The notes below the pieces were generated by a model. The model had not been told where the DNA came from and made no database searches. It was given only the letters and a program-made list of their open reading frames with translations. Source: an uncultured Opitutaceae bacterium (GTDB taxonomy: Bacteria; Verrucomicrobiota; Verrucomicrobiia; Opitutales; Opitutaceae). Taken from it: a stretch of DNA of 64,000 nucleotides. Location of the stretch: NCBI GenBank assembly GCA_937902925.1, contig CALFNN010000070.1, forward strand, positions 341,717-405,716, read 5' to 3'. Shown here one piece after another: positions 46,062-53,698 of this stretch (position 1 is its first letter; every line of letters begins with the position of its first letter). The position numbers and the translations under genes were made by a program.

Positions 46062-46964
46062 TCACACGCGCTTGGGCTGGGCCGGCTCCGGCGATTTCGG
46101 TCGCGCTGGCGGCCGCGGCCGGCGCCAGTGCCGGATGAGCCCGAAGAAGATGTAGCCCAGGCACGTGACGAGCACGGCGATCTCCTTGTAAAAGTAGAGC
46201 ACCAGCAGGAAGGCCAGCACGCCGACAAACGTCCGCAGCCGCGTCTTCGTCTGCAGGTCGACGTTCTTCCCGCTGGGATAACGCACGGTGCTCATCATCA
46301 GGAACGCGATGAGCAACATCAGGAAAGGCAGGGCCAGCGCCCAGTTCTTGAGCGATTTGTCGGCATCGTAGAGCTTCAGGAGGAAAAGCACCAGCGCCGC
46401 GACTGTCCCCGCGGCGGCGGGAACCGGCAGCCCGATGAAGTCCTTGTTCGACTCCTTCTTGCTGCGGTAGAGCAGGGGGTTCGTGATGACGTTGAAGCGC
46501 GCCAGCCGCATGGCGGCACACAGCAGGTAGATGAAGCCGACGATCCAGCCGATGTCGCGAAACCACAGGTAGTCGCGCGTCGGCGCCAGGATCAGGTAAA
46601 ACATCAGCAACGCCGGGGCGATGCCGAACGACACGACATCCGCCAGCGAATCGAACTCGGCGCCGAACAGCGATTCCCGGCCACCGAGCCGCGCCAGCCG
46701 GCCGTCGAGCATGTCGAACGCCGCCGCGCCGAAGATGAGCCACACCGCATAGCGGTAATGCTCGGCATTCGACATGCCGAGGTATTCGCCCAGCCCGGTG
46801 CTCTCCGCCAGCCGCGCCTGGATGCAGTTCACGATCGCCAGGAAACCGCAGAACAGGTTCCCGGCCGTCATCAGGTTCGGCAGGAAATAAATCCGGCTCG
46901 CCTGGGTGACGTTGTAGGGATCCTCGCGGGAATCGAGGTCGTCGTCGGGTTGGGGGAAATTCAT
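46062..46964 (-). CDS. pssA: CDP-diacylglycerol-serine O-phosphatidyltransferase
   Basis: 300 residues with about seven helices. The CDP-alcohol phosphotransferase motif is complete: DGRLARLGGRESLFGAEFDS then LAD, i.e. DGxxAR...GxxxDxxxD. N-terminal YFLPNLMTAGNLFCGFLAI is typical of type II PssA. It makes phosphatidylserine, the precursor of phosphatidylethanolamine, in the inner membrane. The Pro/Arg-rich tail is extra. The ATG at 46964 overlaps the stop of the RelE-like gene (ATGA). Confidence 0.93.
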   Translation of the reverse strand: MNFPQPDDDLDSREDPYNVTQASRIYFLPNLMTAGNLFCGFLAIVNCIQARLAESTGLGEYLGMSNAEHYRYAVWLIFGAAAFDMLDGRLARLGGRESLFGAEFDSLADVVSFGIAPALLMFYLILAPTRDYLWFRDIGWIVGFIYLLCAAMRLARFNVITNPLLYRSKKESNKDFIGLPVPAAAGTVAALVLFLLKLYDADKSLKNWALALPFLMLLIAFLMMSTVRYPSGKNVDLQTKTRLRTFVGVLAFLLVLYFYKEIAVLVTCLGYIFFGLIRHWRRPRPPARPKSPEPAQPKRV

Positions 46965-47314
46965 TTCTTCGTGAGGCTCTCGAGGTATTTCCAGAACTGC
47001 GAGTGCTGTTCCACGAGCTGCTGCTCGGACACCGGCAGTTTGTTCCGGAGCAGGAAATCCTCGAGCGAGTTCTTGTGCAAAATGTAGTTCACGTGCAGCG
47101 TCTCGCCCAGCGCCTCGAAATAGAACCGCCATTCGCCCGCGCGCAGCCGGAAAAACGCCTTCGCGCCGCGCCGGAAATGCCCGAGTGGCTCGCGCGGATG
47201 GGCGAGATCCGCCGGCCGCAATCCACTGATGGGCTCGATCGCGTCGAGCTGCGCCAGCTTGTCGAGCCGGTTCAGCTCGTGCATGGCTTGCTCGGAGAAC
47301 GTGACTTGATACAT
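46961..47314 (-). CDS. RelE/ParE-like small protein
   Basis: 117 residues. YQVTFSEQAMHELNRLDKLA, then FRRGAKAFFRLRAGEWRFYF and VNYILHKNSLEDFL match the strand/helix plan of the RelE/ParE fold (LKGxxxxRxRxGxxRxxF). No antitoxin gene is adjacent, and it is instead coupled by ATGA to pssA. It may therefore be a housekeeping relative instead of a toxin. The ATG at 47314 follows GAGG at a suitable distance. Confidence 0.65.
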   Translation of the reverse strand: MYQVTFSEQAMHELNRLDKLAQLDAIEPISGLRPADLAHPREPLGHFRRGAKAFFRLRAGEWRFYFEALGETLHVNYILHKNSLEDFLLRNKLPVSEQQLVEQHSQFWKYLESLTKK

Positions 47315-47405
47315 CGTCCCTCCTCAGTCGCGCACGTAACCGCCCGCCGCTGCGCGCGTCATGCCCGCAGTTGGTCCGCGCCGCAGAATTTCAGTCTTCT
47401 TCCCC

Positions 47406-48164
47406 ATGAAACGCCTAGGTCTATTCCCCTGTTTTCTCCCGGCAACGCTATTCCTTGCCACCTGCTTGCAGGCCGAGGAGGTCAAGCCCGCCAGTCCGCC
47501 GGCGCCGCTCCCCGCCGCGACCGCAACGATGTCGCCCCGCGAGGAGGAATTGCTGAAACGTTTCGACAAGAATCACGACGGCAAGCTCGACGAGGACGAA
47601 ACGGCCGACGCCCACGAGGCCATGTTGCAGGAGCAGATGAACCGGCAGGCGGCGATCGGAAGGGCGCCCGGCGGCGAGCAGGCGCGGACCTGGCTGCTGG
47701 AGATGTTCGACAAGAATCACGACGGCCGCCTCGACGACGACGAGCGGGCCGAGGCCCGGAAATACGCCGAGGAACGCGGGCTCGGGGCCGATGGCGCCGT
47801 GCGCGCGGATCTCGTGAAGCGGTTCGACAAGAACGGCGACGGCAAGCTCGACCCCGATGAGCTCGCGGCGATGCGGCAGGCGCTGCGGAACCGCGGGGCC
47901 CAGAATCCCCGCCAGATGCGCGATTTCCTGCTCCGCCAGTTCGACAAGAATGCCGACGGCAGGATTGACGACGCCGAGATGGTGGAACTGGAAAAAACGA
48001 TGCGGCCGCGCATGGAGTCGAATCCGCAGCAGATGGCGCGTTTCGATAAAAACGCCGACGGCAAGCTCGACGACGCAGAGTGGAGTGCCGCCCGCGAGCA
48101 GCTCGTCCGCCTGCTGAATGCGCCGTTGCCCGGCGGTCCGGGCGCGCCGGCTCCGGCGAAGTAG
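47406..48164 (+). CDS. Secreted EF-hand protein with five calcium loops
   Basis: 252 residues. A signal peptide (MKRLGLFPCFLPATLFLATC, cleaving near LQA-EE) is followed by five EF-hand loops beginning D54, D102, D141, D180 and D214, all of the form DKNxDGxxDxxE (for example DKNHDGKLDEDE). The loops are not regularly paired, so this is a calcium-binding repeat protein of the calerythrin-like, dockerin-unlike kind, exported to the periplasm or surface. The ATG at 47406 gives the signal peptide. Function is unknown; similar proteins are frequent in Verrucomicrobia and Planctomycetes. Confidence 0.85.
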   Translation: MKRLGLFPCFLPATLFLATCLQAEEVKPASPPAPLPAATATMSPREEELLKRFDKNHDGKLDEDETADAHEAMLQEQMNRQAAIGRAPGGEQARTWLLEMFDKNHDGRLDDDERAEARKYAEERGLGADGAVRADLVKRFDKNGDGKLDPDELAAMRQALRNRGAQNPRQMRDFLLRQFDKNADGRIDDAEMVELEKTMRPRMESNPQQMARFDKNADGKLDDAEWSAAREQLVRLLNAPLPGGPGAPAPAK

Positions 48165-48235
48165 AACCCGGCCGCCCGTTCATCCGCGGCCCGTTTTTGT
48201 TTTCCACCGGGCAGCGGCCACCGCAGGCTTGGCGC

Positions 48236-49450
48236 ATGCCCGTCACCCTGTCCGACATCCGCGCGGCGCACCGGCGGATCGCGAGTGGAATCTATCTCTC
48301 GCCGTGCCCGGAATCGATTCCGCTGAGCGAGATCACCGGCGCACGGATTGTCTGTAAACTCGACAACCTCCAGCGCACGGGATCGTTCAAGGAGCGCGGC
48401 GCCCGGAACGCGCTGCTGCGTCTCCCGCCTGCGAAAAAAAAACGCGGCGTCGTCGCCGCCAGCGCGGGCAACCACGCACTGGGGCTCGCCTACCACGGGC
48501 ATCTGCTTGGGATCCCCGTGAGCGTGGTGATGCCCGACTACGCGCCGCTCATCAAGATCACGACCTGCCAGAAGCTCGGCGCGCGCGTGGTCGTCCAGGG
48601 CCGCGATTTCACCGAGGCGCGCGCCGCGGCCGATGCGCTCGTGCGCAGCGAGGGGCTGACCTATGTCCACGGGTTCGACGATCCGGATATCATCGCCGGC
48701 CAGGGCACGCTCGGGCTGGAGATTTTGCAACAGGTGCCCGACCTCGATGCCATCGTCTGCCCGATCGGCGGCGGCGGGCTCATCGCCGGGGTGGCGCTCG
48801 CCGTCAAATCCGTGCGGCCGCGCGTGAAAATCATCGGCGTCGAGAGCACCAACACCGGTAACTTCACCGCGGCGCTCCAGGCGGGCCATCCGGTGACGGT
48901 GGCGCGGCGTCCGACGCTCGCCGATGGTCTCGCCCCGCTCGTCGTCGGTCCGAATTCGTTTTCGCTGGCGCGCTCGCGGATCGACGAAATCGTGCTGGTG
49001 CCCGAGCGCTGGATCGCGCTCGCCGTGCTGCGGATGCTCGAACTGGAAAAGACCGTGGTCGAGGGAGCGGCCGCCGTCCCGCTCGCGGCGTTGATGTCCG
49101 GGCAACTCCCGAAGCTCCGCGGCAGGCGGGTCGCGCTGGTCATCAGCGGCGGCAACATCGACCCGGGCGTGTTGAGCCGGGTGATTGGCAAGGGCCTTGT
49201 GCACGACGGCCGGCTCACGCGTTTCACGGCGAAAGTGAGCGACCGGCCCGGCGGTCTCGCCGGGCTCACGCGGGTGATCGCCGGTTGCGGCGCGAGCATC
49301 CAGGACATCGTGCACGACCGCGCGTTCAGCGGGCCGGACGTCTACGCGGCGCATGCGATCTGCACGGTGGAGACGCGCGACCACGCGCACGTCGCCGCGC
49401 TGCACCGCGCGCTCAAGAAAAACGGCTTTCCGCTCGTGGTGGCGAAATGA
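48236..49450 (+). CDS. ilvA: Threonine dehydratase with ACT domain
   Basis: 404 residues. PLP-lysine in GSFKERGARNALL, phosphate loop in IGGGGLIAGVA, ASAGNHALGLAYHG and a serine/glycine-rich ending ISGGNID of the catalytic domain, then a C-terminal ACT-like regulatory domain (TRFTAKVSDRPGGLAGLTRV). It deaminates threonine to 2-oxobutanoate; length and the single ACT fit the TdcB/short IlvA group. The ATG at 48236 begins the homology. Its stop overlaps the start of the ABC fusion gene (ATGA), which is an odd partner. Confidence 0.9.
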   Translation: MPVTLSDIRAAHRRIASGIYLSPCPESIPLSEITGARIVCKLDNLQRTGSFKERGARNALLRLPPAKKKRGVVAASAGNHALGLAYHGHLLGIPVSVVMPDYAPLIKITTCQKLGARVVVQGRDFTEARAAADALVRSEGLTYVHGFDDPDIIAGQGTLGLEILQQVPDLDAIVCPIGGGGLIAGVALAVKSVRPRVKIIGVESTNTGNFTAALQAGHPVTVARRPTLADGLAPLVVGPNSFSLARSRIDEIVLVPERWIALAVLRMLELEKTVVEGAAAVPLAALMSGQLPKLRGRRVALVISGGNIDPGVLSRVIGKGLVHDGRLTRFTAKVSDRPGGLAGLTRVIAGCGASIQDIVHDRAFSGPDVYAAHAICTVETRDHAHVAALHRALKKNGFPLVVAK

Positions 49451-51792
49451 GCCCCTTGTCGATCGCGCGGATCTTTGCACTGGCCGCGGTGGCCCGCGTG
49501 TTCGTGGCGCCCGCTCCCGCGGCGCCCACCGAACTCGACGTTCCCATCTTCGCCGGCGGTTACGGCACGGCTTTCTTCGAACAGTCGGCCCGGCTCTTCG
49601 AGCAGGCGGAACGCCAGCGCGGCGGCGACGTTCGCGTGAAGCTCTACGGCGATCCGCGCATCCAGGACAAATTGCGTGTCCGGATGATCGACGGCGACCT
49701 GCCCGACGCCGCGATGCCGCGCGACCTGCTCATTCCCGCGCTCGCCCGCGCCGGGAAGCTCCGCGACCTGACGCCGCTCCTCGCGGAGAAGAACTGGGAG
49801 GGCGATGCCCGCTGGGCCGACACTTTCCTCCCCGGCTCGCTCGAATCGTGGCGGATCGACGGGCGCGTCTACGGGCTCCCGGTGAGCTATGCCTGCTGGA
49901 GCATTTTCTATAACCGCGCGCTCTTTCGCACGCACCACTGGACCGAGCCGCGGACCTGGGACGAGTTTTTCGCGCTCTGCGAGCGGATCAAGGCGACCGG
50001 CCTCGCTCCGGTGAGCGTGACCGGCATCTACGGCAACTACCCCGACGCGTTTCTCCGTGCCGCGTTCTACGATCTCGCCGGCGGCGGCGGCTGGCGCGCG
50101 CTCAACGACCTCGCGCCCGGCACGCGCACCGATCCCCGCTACGAGCGCGCCGCCGGCGTGCTCCAGCGCATCACGCAACACTACACGCTGAGCGGCTGGG
50201 AAGGCGCGACGCACACCGCCGCGCAACTCGCGTTCTTCGAGGGCCGGGCCGCGATGGTCGTGTCCGGCTCATGGCTGATCAACGAAATGAGCGACAAGAT
50301 TCCCGCCAGCTTCGAGCTGGGTGTGATGAATTTTCCCATTTTCCCCGATGGCGTCGCCGACCCGACGACGATCCAGGCGGGAGCGGACAATTTTTTCCTC
50401 TTCGCCACCGGCGATCCGGCGCGCGAACGGCTGACGGTGGAATTCCTGAAATTCCTGACCTCGCGCGAGCGGATGACGGCGTTCGTGCGGCAGGTGGACG
50501 CGCCGGTTCCGGTGCGCGGAGTGCCGCTCGACGCGTATTCGCCGAGGATGCGCGAGACTGCGGCGATGATCCTGCGCGCGAAGGATTCGTTCAACATGCC
50601 GCAGGTCATGATGCAGCCGCCGGCGATCCGCCAGACGCTCGTCGATTCGCGCCTCAGCCTGATGACGGGCAAAGTCACGCCTCGGCAATTCGGCGAGCGG
50701 CTCGAAGCCGCGGCGGCAACCGATCGCGCACGTGCCGCCGCGCCCAATGTCATCGAGTATCGTCATCCGTTCGCCGGCACGGCGTTGCTCGCGGCGCTCG
50801 CCGGCCTCGCCGCGTGGCTTCTGTCCCGCAGGTGGCGCGCTCGCCCCGCCACGTTGCGCGCGAGCGCGCAACCCACAGCGGAACAGGCCTCCTATTTCGG
50901 CCGCCTCCGCCCCGTCGTCGGCCTCGGGTTCGTCGCGCCGGCGTTCGTGCTTTATGCGGCGCTCGTGATCGTGCCGGGCGTCGTGGCGTTCGGCTGGGCG
51001 TTTACGCGGTGGGATGGACTCGGCCCGCGCACGTGGGCGGGGTTGTTCAACTTCAAGTGGCTGCTGTTCGAGAACGACCTCTTCTGGTTCGCGCTGAAAA
51101 ACAATCTCTACCTGATGGTCGTGCCCGCCGTCACGGTGCTGCCGCTCGCACTGTTCTTCGCCTACCTGCTTCATCGCGGCGTCTGGGGCGCGAATATCTT
51201 TCGCGCCGTCTTTCTTTTTCCCAACCTCCTCGGCGGGATCGCGGCGACGCTGCTCTGGATGAGCGCCTACGAACCGCACGGCGGCCTCGTCAATGCCGGG
51301 CTCGTCGCGCTCGGCAATCTCCTCGACGTCGACTGGCTGCGCTCGTTCGACGGCTACCCGTGGCTCGCGCAGAGTCACCTCTACACGGCGCTCATCCCGA
51401 TCTACCTCTGGCTCGCGTGCGGCTTCAACCTGATCCTCTACCTCGCGGCGATGGAGGGCATCGACCCGCAGCTCTACGAGGCGGCCGAGCTCGACGGCGC
51501 GCCGCGCTGGTGGCAGTTCTTCGCCATCACGCTGCCGCTGATCTGGGAAGTCGTCGTGATTTCCGCGGTGTTCATCGTCATCGCGGGGCTCAACGCCTTC
51601 GAGATGATCTGGCTGCTCACCTCGCAGGATCCCGACAGCTCCACGCATACGCTCGGCACGCTGATGGTGACGTCGATGTTCAAGGAATTCCAGATCGGCC
51701 GCGCGACGGCGATCGCCGTCGTGCTCTTTGTGCTCGTGCTCGCGGGCAGCGCCGCATTGATGCGCGGGCTCAAACGGGAGGCGATCGAATGA
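49447..51792 (+). CDS. Sugar ABC transporter: binding protein fused to MalF-type permease
   Basis: 781 residues. Signal peptide (1-26), then an extracellular solute-binding protein family 1 domain (about 28-440: VPIFAGGYGTAFFEQSARLF, YGLPVSYACWSIFYNRALF, FFEGRAAMVVSGSWLINEM), a transmembrane helix (455-475) and a CUT1 permease (about 500-781) with EAAELDGAPRWWQFFAITLP, the EAA loop contacting the ATPase. The binding domain is thus tethered to the outer face of its own permease. The second permease follows at 51890. No ATPase gene is in the window, so a shared MsmK/UgpC-type ATPase is likely elsewhere. ATGA overlap with ilvA. Confidence 0.88.
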   Translation: MSPLSIARIFALAAVARVFVAPAPAAPTELDVPIFAGGYGTAFFEQSARLFEQAERQRGGDVRVKLYGDPRIQDKLRVRMIDGDLPDAAMPRDLLIPALARAGKLRDLTPLLAEKNWEGDARWADTFLPGSLESWRIDGRVYGLPVSYACWSIFYNRALFRTHHWTEPRTWDEFFALCERIKATGLAPVSVTGIYGNYPDAFLRAAFYDLAGGGGWRALNDLAPGTRTDPRYERAAGVLQRITQHYTLSGWEGATHTAAQLAFFEGRAAMVVSGSWLINEMSDKIPASFELGVMNFPIFPDGVADPTTIQAGADNFFLFATGDPARERLTVEFLKFLTSRERMTAFVRQVDAPVPVRGVPLDAYSPRMRETAAMILRAKDSFNMPQVMMQPPAIRQTLVDSRLSLMTGKVTPRQFGERLEAAAATDRARAAAPNVIEYRHPFAGTALLAALAGLAAWLLSRRWRARPATLRASAQPTAEQASYFGRLRPVVGLGFVAPAFVLYAALVIVPGVVAFGWAFTRWDGLGPRTWAGLFNFKWLLFENDLFWFALKNNLYLMVVPAVTVLPLALFFAYLLHRGVWGANIFRAVFLFPNLLGGIAATLLWMSAYEPHGGLVNAGLVALGNLLDVDWLRSFDGYPWLAQSHLYTALIPIYLWLACGFNLILYLAAMEGIDPQLYEAAELDGAPRWWQFFAITLPLIWEVVVISAVFIVIAGLNAFEMIWLLTSQDPDSSTHTLGTLMVTSMFKEFQIGRATAIAVVLFVLVLAGSAALMRGLKREAIE

Positions 51793-51802
51793 GCGATCGA
51801 CT

Positions 51803-51885
51803 AAACGCGGAGTTCGCGAAGGGCGCGGAGGAAAGACCCCGCTGGAAAAGCTCCGCGTCCTTCGCGTCCTCTGCGTTGAAGGATT
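51803..51885. repeat. 'CGCGGAG' intergenic inverted repeat, copy 2
   Basis: Left arm AAACGCGGAGTTCGCGAAGG and right arm CCTTCGCGTCCTCTGCGTTG pair with a few mismatches around a 20-base loop. It separates the two permease genes of one transporter, so it may hold back or process the transcript between them. Confidence 0.7.
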
Positions 51886-51889
51886 TGGA

Positions 51890-52744
51890 ATGAAACGATC
51901 TTCGCCCAACATTTCCCGCGGTCTCGTGATTGCCGTGCTCGCCGGCTACGCGGCGTGGGTCGTGTTCCCGATGCTGTGGGTCGCCTATTCGTCGCTGAAG
52001 GCCGACGCCGCGATTTTCCGCGACGCGTTCGCGCTGCCGTTGGCCGGCGACCTGCATCCGGAGAACTACACGCGCGCGTGGCACGAGGCGCGGTTCGGCG
52101 ATTACTTTTTCAACAGCGTGCTCGTGACCGCGACGTCCGTCGCGTTGATCGTCGCGCTCGGTGCGATGGCGGCCTACGCGCTCGCGCGCTTTTATCATCC
52201 GGCGGGCCGCGCGGTGTTCTGGCTGTTTCTCGCCGGGCTGATGATCCCGGCGCAACTCGCGGTGATTCCATTGTTCTTCGAGCTCCGCTCGCTCGGCCTG
52301 CTCAACTCGCGCGCCGGCCTCATCCTCGTCTACACGGCGAACGGCCTGCCGTTCGCGATCTTCGTGCTCGCGGGATTTTTCCGGTCGCTCCCGCGGACGC
52401 TCTACGAGGCGGCGGTGATCGACGGCTGCGGGGAATTCGCGGCGTTCTGGCGCGTGCTGCTGCCGCTGGCGAAACCGGGCCTCGTGACGGTGGCGATCTT
52501 CCAGTTCATCGGCGTCTGGAAGGAGTATTTTTTCGCGTTCATGCTCGTGAGCGGCGACCTGGAAGGCCGCGCGCGGACGCTGCCGCTGGGGCTCGCGAAC
52601 CTCTCGATCACGGCGCAATACCGCTCGGACTACGGCATGCTCTTCGCCGGCATCGTGCTCGTGACGATCCCCATCCTGCTCGTCTACCTCCTGCTCCAAC
52701 GCCAGATCGTCAAGGGCATCGCCACCGGCGCGCTGAAGGGTTGA
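51890..52744 (+). CDS. Sugar ABC transporter permease, MalG type
   Basis: 284 residues with six helices (GLVIAVLAGYAAWVVFPMLW at the start) and the CUT1 EAA loop YEAAVIDGCGEFAAFWRVLLP. It pairs with the fusion permease upstream to import an unidentified sugar. Start ATG at 51890 lies just after the repeat at 51803-51885. Confidence 0.92.
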   Translation: MKRSSPNISRGLVIAVLAGYAAWVVFPMLWVAYSSLKADAAIFRDAFALPLAGDLHPENYTRAWHEARFGDYFFNSVLVTATSVALIVALGAMAAYALARFYHPAGRAVFWLFLAGLMIPAQLAVIPLFFELRSLGLLNSRAGLILVYTANGLPFAIFVLAGFFRSLPRTLYEAAVIDGCGEFAAFWRVLLPLAKPGLVTVAIFQFIGVWKEYFFAFMLVSGDLEGRARTLPLGLANLSITAQYRSDYGMLFAGIVLVTIPILLVYLLLQRQIVKGIATGALKG

Positions 52745-53173
52745 GCAAGCCGATGATTGGGGCAGGGCCCGAGCTCCGAGCGGGCCTGGGCTGCCGGGTG
52801 GCATGTCAATCGGCCACCGGACAGGCCAAAGGCACACCGGGTGGTCCGGCGAGGACGGTTCTCGTTCGGTCCTGAAGGTGAGATTTCACAGAAATCGGAC
52901 GACAGAGTTAAACGCGGAGAGCGCGAAGGACGCGAAGGAGGGAGATTTTTCTCCGCGCTCTCCGCGGCCTCCGCGTTTCAACAGTCTGGGCCCTCCCTCG
53001 AACCGTCGGTGTGACCGAAAAATTACTAAGGATTCCCCGGCGGCCGTGTCTTAGCTCGTGAACGAACATGACTCTTCCACCCCGCCGCCATGGAAGCCCC
53101 CGTCCTCCAGCGCCCGCCCGTTCCGTCCTTGCGTGAAACTCCGGGTGCGGCCTGCGTCGTTTCCGTCTTCCCG
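52745..53173. other. 429-base spacer between the transporter and the ECF sigma gene
   Basis: The first 165 bases show no gene and only a weak GC-rich dyad (GGCCCG / CGGGCC near 52768). Copy 3 of the 'CGCGGAG' repeat is at 52910-52981. The rest should carry the promoter of the sigma gene; CCGAAAAATTACTAAGG near 53018-53034 is the only AT-rich patch. An in-frame ATG at 53090 could extend the sigma gene by 28 residues. Confidence 0.6.
52910..52981. repeat. 'CGCGGAG' intergenic inverted repeat, copy 3
   Basis: Left arm AAACGCGGAGAGCGCGAAGG and right arm CTCCGCGGCCTCCGCGTTTC pair imperfectly around GGAGATTTTTCTCC. Same family as 2018-2104 and 51803-51885. Confidence 0.75.
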
Positions 53174-53683
53174 ATGACCACCCCGCCATCGAGCCTGCGC
53201 CAGCTCTTCGAAACCGAGGAGGGGCCGCTGCTGCATTTTGCGCTCGGTCTGGTGGGGCGGCGCTCGGTGGCCGAGGAGCTCGTGCAGGAGGCGTTCCTGC
53301 GGCTGCATCCGGTCTGGGCCGAGGTGGAAAATCCGCGCGCGTGGCTCTACCGCAGCCTCCGCAACCTCGCGCTCAACCATCTCCGCGACCACCGCCGCGA
53401 GTCGCCGCTCACGCCGGACGCCGAGTCGCCGCACGAGGCGGAATTGCCCGCCGAGGAAATGGGACGCAAGGAAGCGGTCGGCGTTGTCCGGATGCTGCTG
53501 GCGGAATTGCCGGCGGAGGATCGCGACCTCATCCGGCTGAAATATCAGGAGGATTTAAAATATCAGGAAATCGCCCGGCGCACCGGGCTCAACGCCGGCA
53601 ACGTCGGCTACAAGCTTCACCACCTGCTCAAGGGACTGGCCGACGCGCTGCGGCGCGCGGGAGTCGAGGGCAGCCAGGGCTGA
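53174..53683 (+). CDS. ECF-type RNA polymerase sigma factor
   Basis: 169 residues. Sigma region 2 (AEELVQEAFLRLHPVW, ENPRAWLYRSLRNLALNHLR) and region 4 (LPAEDRDLIRLKYQEDLKYQ, EIARRTGLNAGNVGYKLHHL) are both clear. It should direct transcription of envelope or stress genes. The gene directly downstream encodes a membrane protein with an anti-sigma-like head, 15 bases later with AGGAGG. The ATG at 53174 matches the family N-terminus (SSLRQLFETEEG); an ATG at 53090 is possible. Confidence 0.92.
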   Translation: MTTPPSSLRQLFETEEGPLLHFALGLVGRRSVAEELVQEAFLRLHPVWAEVENPRAWLYRSLRNLALNHLRDHRRESPLTPDAESPHEAELPAEEMGRKEAVGVVRMLLAELPAEDRDLIRLKYQEDLKYQEIARRTGLNAGNVGYKLHHLLKGLADALRRAGVEGSQG

Positions 53684-53698
53684 CACGAGGAGGACATC

